From JBKHJZ01 sp046537875 (GTDB taxonomy: Bacteria > Actinomycetota > Acidimicrobiia > Acidimicrobiales > VFJN01): DNA of 17,421 nucleotides. Position numbers and translations under genes: made by a program. The stretch spans positions 1-17,421 of the forward strand of contig JBKHJZ010000051.1 in the NCBI GenBank assembly GCA_046537875.1, written 5' to 3'. Each line of letters starts with the position of its first letter. Position 1 is the first letter of the stretch. The notes under the pieces are model-generated. The model had not been told where the DNA came from and searched no databases. It saw only the letters and a program-made list of their open reading frames with translations. Below, piece after piece: positions 14,246-17,421 of the stretch.

Positions 14246-15460
14246 ATGACAGGCGTACCCGCCACCGCACCCGGTGCCGACGGGGGAACGGGCCGCTCGG
14301 CACCCGCCGATGGCGAGGGCGCGGCGGCGCCGGGTCACGGGCCGGTTGCATCCGGTTCCGTCACGGCGGGGCCGGTGACACGGCCCGGGGCTGCGCCGAC
14401 CCCACCCGAGCCGGCCGTCCTCGACCGGCCCGACGCGGTGACACCCGCCTGGCTCGACGCGGTCCTCGGGACGGCGGGCACGGCGGCGTGTGTCCGGTCG
14501 GTGAGCTCCACGCCGGTCGGCACCGGGCAGATGGCCCTGACGGTGCGGCTCGAGGTCGACCACGCCGACGGCAGCCGGCGCACGCTCGTCGCCAAGTTCG
14601 CCCGCTCGGAGGTCGCCGGCGAGCTCTCGCGCATGGCCTACGCCAAGGAGGTGGCGTTCTACCGGGAGCTCGCGACCCGGGTGGCGATCCGGACCCCGGC
14701 CTGTCACCACGCGGCGATGGCCGAGGACGCACCGGTCTTCGTGCTCGTCCTCGAGGACATGGTGGGCGCCCGCCAGGGCGACCAGATCGCCGGGTGCTCC
14801 GCCGCCCACGCCCGGGCGGCGGTGGAGAACCTGGCCGGCCTCCACGGTCCCACCTGGTGCGATCCGGCGCTCGCCGAACGTCCCTGGCTGGGGGGTGGCG
14901 ACGAGGTCAGCCCCGACCTGCTCCGGGCCTTCATCGGCGGCGCCGCCGACGCGTTCGCCACCCGCTTCGCCGACGACCTCGGGCCGGAGGACGACGAGGT
15001 GCTGGCGGCGTCACGCGACCACCTGGCCGAGTGGGCGCTGGCGCCGAGCGAGCGCTTCTCGGTCATCCACGGCGACTACCGGCTCGACAACCTCCTGTTC
15101 CCCGGCGGCGAGCCCGCCGGCGTGGCAGCGGTGGACTGGCAGACCACGGCGATCGGCCTACCGGCACGTGACCTGGCGTTCTTCCTGGCGACCTGCCTTC
15201 CCGTCGACGAGCGGCGTCGCCACGAGCAGCGGTTGCTGAAGGCCTACCACGCCGCGCTCACCCGCCACGGCGTCGCCGGGTACCCGTTCATCCGGTGCGT
15301 CGAGGACTACCGGCTCGGCATGATGCAGGCGCCGCTGATCATCCTGCTCGGCCGGGCGACAGCTACCGAGACGGCTCGTGGTGATGAGATGTTCCTCGCG
15401 ATGTGGCAGCGTGCCACGGCGGCGATCCACGACGCCGGAACGCTGGATCTCCTCGGATAG
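14246..15460 (+). CDS. Phosphotransferase of the APH/EcKinase-like superfamily
   Basis: A 404-residue kinase-like protein. The first about 55 residues are Ala/Gly/Pro-rich and probably disordered. The kinase fold follows: Lys117 in LVAKFAR and Glu135 in AYAKEVAFY form the ATP-anchoring pair. HGDYRLDNLLF (275-285) is the catalytic loop (Asp277, Asn282) and VDWQTT (Asp297) the metal-binding segment. The spacing fits DUF1679/EcKL and aminoglycoside-phosphotransferase-like enzymes that phosphorylate hydroxyl groups on small molecules. Insect EcKLs act on ecdysteroids, so a hydroxylated steroid or lipid made by the divergent P450 is a testable but unproven substrate. ATG 14246 has GAGGGGAGAG just upstream. 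An antibiotic-resistance role is not indicated by context. Confidence 0.85.
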   Translation: MTGVPATAPGADGGTGRSAPADGEGAAAPGHGPVASGSVTAGPVTRPGAAPTPPEPAVLDRPDAVTPAWLDAVLGTAGTAACVRSVSSTPVGTGQMALTVRLEVDHADGSRRTLVAKFARSEVAGELSRMAYAKEVAFYRELATRVAIRTPACHHAAMAEDAPVFVLVLEDMVGARQGDQIAGCSAAHARAAVENLAGLHGPTWCDPALAERPWLGGGDEVSPDLLRAFIGGAADAFATRFADDLGPEDDEVLAASRDHLAEWALAPSERFSVIHGDYRLDNLLFPGGEPAGVAAVDWQTTAIGLPARDLAFFLATCLPVDERRRHEQRLLKAYHAALTRHGVAGYPFIRCVEDYRLGMMQAPLIILLGRATATETARGDEMFLAMWQRATAAIHDAGTLDLLG

Positions 15461-15551
15461 ACCACCATGTCTGGCTCGGCCGCCCACGCATGCGGCACGA
15501 CTGCCCACCGTGTGGTGCACTGGCGGCGATCGCACGCCGAGCGGAGGTGAC

Positions 15552-16034
15552 GTGGCCGAGATCGACGAGACCGTTCTTCCCGGCATCGGGGTCCGCTACG
15601 ACGTGCGGGCCGATGCCGGCGGTCGCCTCGGGGTGCTGGTGCACCGCGGAGGCCGGCGGGAGCTCCTCGTGTACGACGCGGCCGACCCCGACCGCTGCGC
15701 CGGCATCGTCGACCTCGACGAGAACGAGGCGCGGTCGGTGGCCGAGCTGCTCGGCCCGTCCCAGGTGATCACCCGCCTCGCGGCGATGCAGCAGGAGATC
15801 GAGGGCCTGGTGATCGACTGGATCGCCGTCGACCCCGCATCGTCGCTCGCCGGCTCCACGCTGGGTGAGTCGGCCGTGCACACGCAGACCGGCGCCTCGG
15901 TGGTGGCGATCCTGCGCAACGAGCAGGCGCTGCCCGCGCCGGGCGCGCACGACACGATCGAGGCCGACGACGTCATCGTGGCCGTCGGCACGCTCGAAGG
16001 CGTCTCGGCCCTCGCCGCGCTCGCCCACCCGTGA
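15552..16034 (+). CDS. KhtT-like regulatory subunit of a K+/H+ antiporter (TrkA-C domain)
   Basis: A 160-residue cytoplasmic protein. The N-terminal half (about 1-75: EIDETVLPGIGVRYDV, GRRELLVYDAADP) is the small domain seen in antiporter regulatory subunits. The C-terminal half (about 80-160: IDWIAVDPASSLAGSTLGESAVHTQTG, IEADDVIVAVGT) is an RCK_C/TrkA-C ligand-binding domain. In B. subtilis, KhtT gates the KhtU exchanger in response to pH and c-di-AMP; the ligand here is unknown. GTG 15552 has GGAGG four bases upstream, while the longer in-frame extension back to 15378 overlaps the phosphotransferase gene and is unlikely. Its stop overlaps the antiporter start (GTGA), giving coupled synthesis of the subunits. 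Confidence 0.88.
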   Translation: MAEIDETVLPGIGVRYDVRADAGGRLGVLVHRGGRRELLVYDAADPDRCAGIVDLDENEARSVAELLGPSQVITRLAAMQQEIEGLVIDWIAVDPASSLAGSTLGESAVHTQTGASVVAILRNEQALPAPGAHDTIEADDVIVAVGTLEGVSALAALAHP

Positions 16035-17239
16035 TCGAGGGCGGCGCGAACGCCTTGGCCGGGGTGCTCGCTTCGACCCCGTCTCACGTCCTCGTCGAGC
16101 TCGGCGCAATCGCCGTCGGCCTCTCGCTGCTCGCCCGGCTGGCCGAGCGGACGGGCTTCTCCCCGATCCCGCTGTATCTGCTCGCGGGGCTCGCGTTCGG
16201 CGAGGGCAGCGCGGTGACCCTCACCGTCAGCCGCGAGTTCCTCGACGTCGCGTCACAGATCGGCGTGGTGCTCCTGCTCCTCACGCTCGGGCTCGAGTAC
16301 ACGGCCGGCGACCTCCGGTCGGGCCTGCGCCGCTCGGCGCCGGCCGGGGTGGTCGACGCCGCCGCCAGCGGGCTGCCCGGGTTCGCCGCAGGCCTGCTGC
16401 TCGGCTGGTCCGCCACCGCGGCGCTGCTGTTGGCCGGCGTCACCTGGGTGAGCTCGTCCGGCATCGTCGCCAAGGCCCTGCGCGACCTCGGGCGGCTGGG
16501 CAACCGGGAGACGCCCACCGTGCTGTCGGTGCTGGTGCTCGAGGACCTGGGCATGGCCGTCTACCTCCCGATCGTCTCGGTGCTGCTGGCCGGGTCGACG
16601 GCGAGCGCGTGGTTGCTGTCGCTCGCCGTCGCCCTGGGCCTGGTGGCCGTGGCGCTCGGGGTGGCTCTGCGGGGCGGTCACCAGCTCAGCCGGGTGCTGC
16701 ACGCGGAGTCCGACGAGGCGCTGCTCCTCGGGGTGGTGGGGCTCACCATCCTGATCGGTGGGCTCGCCGAGCAGGCGAAGGTCTCTGCCGGCATCGGGGC
16801 GTTCCTGGTCGGCCTGGCCATCTCCGGTCCGGTGCAGGAGCGGGCGTCGTACCTGGTCGGCCCGCTGCGCGACGTGTTCGCCGCCTTCTTCTTCGTGCTG
16901 TTCGGCATCCAGATCGACCCGGGTGCGCTGCCGCCGGTGCTGGCCGTCGCGGTCGCCCTGGCGGTCGTGACCGCGGCGACCAAGGTCGGCACCGGCTGGT
17001 GGGCCGCGCGCCGGGCGGGAATCGGGCCACGGGGACGGCTGCGGGCCGGTGCCGCGCTGGTGCCCAGGGGCGAGTTCTCCATCGTCATCGCCGGGCTGGC
17101 CACCGCTGCGGGGGCAGAGCCGGACCTGGGTCCGCTCGCCGCGGCCTACGTGCTGGTGCTGGCCGTGGGCGGGACGGTGGCCATGCGGCTGGTCGAGCGC
17201 GTGCCGACGGGACGTGTACGGGCCCGTCGGCCGGGGTAG
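16031..17239 (+). CDS. CPA2-family cation:proton antiporter (KhtU/KefB-like)
   Basis: A 402-residue integral membrane transporter with about a dozen hydrophobic segments. CPA2 signatures are LYLLAGLAFGEG, LLLLTLGLEYTAGDL, VTWVSSSGIVAKAL, LVLEDLGMAVYLP (acidic ion-binding pair Glu171-Asp172), GIGAFLVGLAISGP and a late LVPRGEFSIVIAGLA motif with the conserved Arg. It exchanges K+ (perhaps also Na+) for H+ across the cytoplasmic membrane. It lacks the C-terminal RCK_N domain of KefB/KefC, which is why a separate KhtT-like subunit is encoded directly upstream with a four-base overlap. GTG 16031 is fixed by that overlap. Likely role: potassium and pH homeostasis; ion preference is not visible. Confidence 0.92.
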   Translation: MIEGGANALAGVLASTPSHVLVELGAIAVGLSLLARLAERTGFSPIPLYLLAGLAFGEGSAVTLTVSREFLDVASQIGVVLLLLTLGLEYTAGDLRSGLRRSAPAGVVDAAASGLPGFAAGLLLGWSATAALLLAGVTWVSSSGIVAKALRDLGRLGNRETPTVLSVLVLEDLGMAVYLPIVSVLLAGSTASAWLLSLAVALGLVAVALGVALRGGHQLSRVLHAESDEALLLGVVGLTILIGGLAEQAKVSAGIGAFLVGLAISGPVQERASYLVGPLRDVFAAFFFVLFGIQIDPGALPPVLAVAVALAVVTAATKVGTGWWAARRAGIGPRGRLRAGAALVPRGEFSIVIAGLATAAGAEPDLGPLAAAYVLVLAVGGTVAMRLVERVPTGRVRARRPG

Positions 17240-17249
17240 CGCACCGGGT

Positions 17250-17421
17250 ATGCCCGCCCTCAGCGCCCCCGGCCCCGATCACCCGCGTGCGTCGACCTCC
17301 GAGGAAGCGCACGACGACGGTCCCGGGGCCGGTGCGGTGTTCGACCGCGACGCCAGGCCCGCCGCCGAGGCGGAGCTCGCGGCGGGTGACGATGCCGGAG
17401 CCGCTGTCGATCCCGAGGCCG
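17250..17421 (+). CDS. Start of an acidic protein, cut by window edge
   Basis: An open frame from ATG 17250 runs to the end of the window (57 codons). The encoded sequence is Ala-, Asp- and Glu-rich and probably disordered, with strong G/C third positions, so it could be the N-terminus of a real gene ten bases downstream of the antiporter stop. There is no clear ribosome site and no recognisable domain. Confidence 0.35.
   Translation, partial: MPALSAPGPDHPRASTSEEAHDDGPGAGAVFDRDARPAAEAELAAGDDAGAAVDPEA

Noticed and set aside
12411..14249. A 612-codon open frame on the plus strand
   Set aside because: It is antisense to the P450 and MazE genes, has no domain and is unusually His/Asp/Val-rich from complementary codons.
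14246..15460. Aminoglycoside resistance gene
   Set aside because: The kinase motifs are shared by the whole superfamily. The long disordered N-terminus and P450 context fit an EcKinase-like metabolic enzyme better.
15461..15551. A possible c-di-AMP riboswitch before the KhtT-like gene
   Set aside because: The gap is only 91 bases, and no paired core of the ydaO type can be drawn.

Overview
The window is very GC-rich, gene-dense bacterial DNA with mostly G/C third codon positions, many GTG starts and four-base stop/start overlaps. Gene content (two-domain universal stress protein, CYP142-like P450, single-copy amidohydrolase 2, GabD1/Sad-type dehydrogenase, MazEF) points to a high-GC actinobacterium. 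Acidimicrobiia is my best guess, but no rRNA or marker gene confirms it. I see no tRNA, rRNA, CRISPR array, insertion sequence or phage gene.

Layout. (1) 1-4375 is an acetate/stress block: acsA (minus strand, cut by the left edge) is divergent from a Pat-like GNAT acetyltransferase, followed by a CBS-domain protein and a two-domain universal stress protein, ending in a hairpin between convergent genes. Two DosR-box-like inverted repeats lie in its upstream regions. (2) 4384-9665, all minus strand, reads in transcription order: succinate-semialdehyde dehydrogenase, ECF sigma factor, a translationally coupled membrane protein that is probably its anti-sigma partner, two small coupled membrane proteins of unknown function, and an NmrA/NDUFA9-type NAD(P)-binding protein. 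(3) 9771-11826 holds an amidohydrolase (plus) with a KstR-like operator at its promoter, and a convergent nitroreductase (minus). (4) About 11900-12124, plus strand, has no conventional gene. It holds a 14-codon ORF behind an extended Shine-Dalgarno sequence, an element able to sequester that sequence, a long two-part hairpin and a perfect 14-bp terminator-like stem. It looks like a free-standing structured RNA/small-peptide gene, and I do not recognise it. (5) 12172-12770 is a MazEF toxin-antitoxin operon (minus) with an inverted-repeat operator over its promoter. (6) 12888-15460 is a CYP142-like cytochrome P450 (minus) divergent from an EcKinase/APH-like phosphotransferase (plus). (7) 15552-17239 is a KhtT/KhtU-like potassium/proton antiporter operon, and a further acidic reading frame starts at 17250 and runs off the window.

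How the genes may work together. The acs-GNAT-CBS-USP block brings together an acetyl-CoA producer, a likely protein acetyltransferase and two classic dormancy-regulon products. The amidohydrolase (with its AGAAC-N2-GTTCT operator), P450 and phosphotransferase resemble the periphery of an actinobacterial steroid or lipid catabolic network. The sigma/anti-sigma pair is probably a cell-envelope stress switch. Except for the directly visible overlaps and motifs, these links are inference. Intergenic stretches are short; the only one above 300 bases (11827-12171) is the structured-RNA region. The 178-base convergent gap 10953-11130 shows nothing I can name.
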